Assembly (NCBI GenBank): GCA_019348365.1
Contig: JAHWJO010000376.1
Location: 1-5,099 of the forward strand
Direction: 5' to 3'
From: Armatimonadota bacterium
GTDB lineage: Bacteria; Armatimonadota; DTGP01; JAHWJO01
DNA: 5,099 nucleotides
Shown: positions 3,811 to 5,099 of the stretch, one piece after another
Position numbering within the stretch: position 1 is the first letter of the stretch
Layout of the letters: the number at the start of each line of letters is the position of its first letter
The notes under the pieces: model-generated
The model's input: the letters and a program-made list of their open reading frames with translations, nothing else
Told to the model about the DNA's origin: nothing
Databases searched by the model: none
Translations under genes and position numbers: made by a program

Positions 3811-5099
3811 TTAAGGCGTGTAGGGGGTCTGCACCAGCGTCGAACGGTTGATGATGAAGGCCACACGGCCCTCCTGGTCGGAGGTCAGCGCCGTGATCGC
3901 GAAGGGACCGAAGTCCCGCACGTTTCCGGCGGTGATCGCACCCGTCGTAGTGTTCACGCTCACCTGGTGGAGGTTGCCGAGCGTGTCGCCGACGAGGGCG
4001 GTGGTGCCGCGCCTGATCGGGGCCTGCTGGAAGCTGAACAGCTCCTGTCCGGCGGGCAGGGTCTCGCCCGCAGGCGGGGTCAGGGTCGGTCCGGCCACCA
4101 TCGTACCCGTTCTGAGCACGACGGCAGTCTTGCCATTGTTGGCCACCACGATAACGCCAGCGCCAGCCGGCAGCTGGAAGGGAGAGCTCCGGACCGCGCC
4201 ACCCACATCCTGCGCCGTCCCGATGGGGGTGCCGGTGATAACGTTGAAGGTGTAAACGCGCCCGGTATCATCCCCGACCCAACCGGTTCCATCCACGTAA
4301 ACGTAAGGGGAAGAAGACACCCGGCCCTGAGTCGGGATAGCCGCCCCGGTCACCGGGGTGAGATCCGCCGAGTTCAGGACGAGGACGCTGTTCTGCGCGC
4401 CGATGACCACTCGCGGGGCCAGAGGACCGGCCTGGTCCACATCCACCAAGGCCGGACTGGAGGTGCCGACCACGTTCAGATTGGTGGCGGTCTGCGCGCC
4501 GCCCGTCATGTCGGTCGAGTGGAGGTTCCCCGCCGTATCCGGGAAGATGATACGACCGCCCAGCACCGCCGGGGCCGCAATCACCTGCGCCGTCGCGCCC
4601 AGCGCCACTCCTGGAGCCGGGTTGAGCCGTGCGGCTAACGTCATCTTGTTGTAGACCTGGATCTTGCCGTTGATCGTCACGACCACAATGTCGTCTCCCT
4701 GGATGACGGGACGGCCCGCGCTCGGCGCGCCCGGCCGGGTGGCCGATACACCCGTAGAGGTGAACGAATTGCCCGTGGCCGGATTGATGGCGATCAGGCG
4801 GCCCAGCGTGTCGACCGCGTAGACGCTCGTGCCGTCGGTGGACGCCGAACCGAAGTCCGCGCCGAGCCCGACGCTGAACTCATTCGCCCCGCCGATGATG
4901 AGCACGCCGGGGACGGCGTTCTTCGTTGCGGTGCCGGTCGCCGCCGCAATGACGAACTTCGACTGATCGGGGTCGAAGGTGAGCGGAGAGCGAGCGCCTG
5001 CCGCCGCACCTGCTTTGGGTCGGAAGAAGAGGGTGATGAGCTTGCCGGAGGTGCTGGTGCCTTCCGAGGAAGCCACCGCGAAGTTCACCGCGCCCTGGT
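3811..5099 (-). CDS. PQQ-like beta-propeller repeat protein (N-terminus outside window)
   Basis: The frame is open from the right edge of the window to TAA at 3813-3811, so about 428 residues of the C-terminal part are seen. A GTG at 5088 is probably an internal valine, because the frame continues upstream as QGAV. At least seven, probably eight, blade-like repeats recur every 42-51 residues. Counted from 5088 they are: SVYAVDTLGRLIAINPATG (about 88-106), DIVVVTINGKIQVYNKMT (133-150), GRIIFPDTAGNLHSTDMTG (178-196), RVVIGAQNSVLVLNSADL (226-243), GWVGDDTGRVYTFNVITG (269-286), VIVVANNGKTAVVLRTG (312-328), TALVGDTLGNLHQVSVNTTTG (363-383) and RVAFIINRSTLVQTPY (408-423). The pattern of strand, G-x-L/V and strand is that of BamB-like or PQQ-like propellers. 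No cysteine occurs in the visible part, which fits an extracytoplasmic protein. Enzyme activity cannot be claimed; a structural or binding role is as likely. There is no obvious terminator after the stop. Confidence 0.82.
   Translation of the reverse strand, partial: QGAVNFAVASSEGTSTSGKLITLFFRPKAGAAAGARSPLTFDPDQSKFVIAAATGTATKNAVPGVLIIGGANEFSVGLGADFGSASTDGTSVYAVDTLGRLIAINPATGNSFTSTGVSATRPGAPSAGRPVIQGDDIVVVTINGKIQVYNKMTLAARLNPAPGVALGATAQVIAAPAVLGGRIIFPDTAGNLHSTDMTGGAQTATNLNVVGTSSPALVDVDQAGPLAPRVVIGAQNSVLVLNSADLTPVTGAAIPTQGRVSSSPYVYVDGTGWVGDDTGRVYTFNVITGTPIGTAQDVGGAVRSSPFQLPAGAGVIVVANNGKTAVVLRTGTMVAGPTLTPPAGETLPAGQELFSFQQAPIRRGTTALVGDTLGNLHQVSVNTTTGAITAGNVRDFGPFAITALTSDQEGRVAFIINRSTLVQTPYTP

Noticed and set aside
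2791..4638. Long plus-strand open frames (about 337 and 277 codons) opposite the peptidase and propeller genes
   Set aside because: Their products are Arg/Gly/His/Pro-rich without domains, while the minus-strand frames show a signal peptide, HEIVH and propeller repeats. They are GC-driven shadows.
3811..5099. PQQ-dependent dehydrogenase
   Set aside because: The visible part has only propeller-type repeats. No cofactor-binding residues, adjacent-cysteine motif or haem-binding site can be seen, and there is no cysteine at all.

Overview
The window comes from a GC-rich bacterial genome (well above 55% GC by eye), probably Gram-negative and didermic. The predicted products are exported or membrane-bound proteins, a thioredoxin-fold [2Fe-2S] ferredoxin, a zincin peptidase and a PQQ-like beta-propeller. 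I cannot assign a phylum. The gene types and the purine-rich intergenic repeats recall Desulfobacterota, Nitrospirota or NC10-like lineages, but that is an impression and not a measurement.

Layout. 2-475 (+) is the 3' end of a secreted protein with a CBM6-like domain and a complete type I dockerin. 508-641 is a MITE-like palindromic element. 721-1077 (-) is a half-size TauE/SafE (TSUP) membrane protein with its own intrinsic terminator at 648-688. 1147-1326 is a second, diverged copy of the same kind of element, so the TSUP gene is bracketed by the pair. 1327-1663 has no gene but is not empty: read on the minus strand it holds a sigma70-like promoter (1617-1589), a nested set of helices (1499-1411) and a strong intrinsic terminator (1409-1372), followed by element 2 and the TSUP gene. 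1666-1866 (+) is a small zinc-ribbon protein with one membrane helix. 1931-2506 (+) is the ferredoxin. 2507-2673 lies between convergent genes and holds purine-rich direct and inverted repeats with a possible bidirectional terminator. 2674-3699 (-) is an exported, membrane-anchored peptidase MA-like protein whose promoter places the transcription start at the GTG codon. 3811-5099 (-) is the 3' part of a cysteine-free beta-propeller protein that runs off the window.

The genes do not form one obvious pathway. Both ends of the window lie inside genes for large extracytoplasmic proteins, and the middle holds small housekeeping-like or accessory genes separated by repeats. I see no defence, CRISPR, phage or biosynthetic system. 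The most promising unexplained element is the minus-strand structured leader plus terminator upstream of the TSUP gene, apparently separated from it by a MITE insertion. Next in interest are the MITE pair itself, the dockerin in a probably non-cellulosomal setting, and the leaderless-looking peptidase start.
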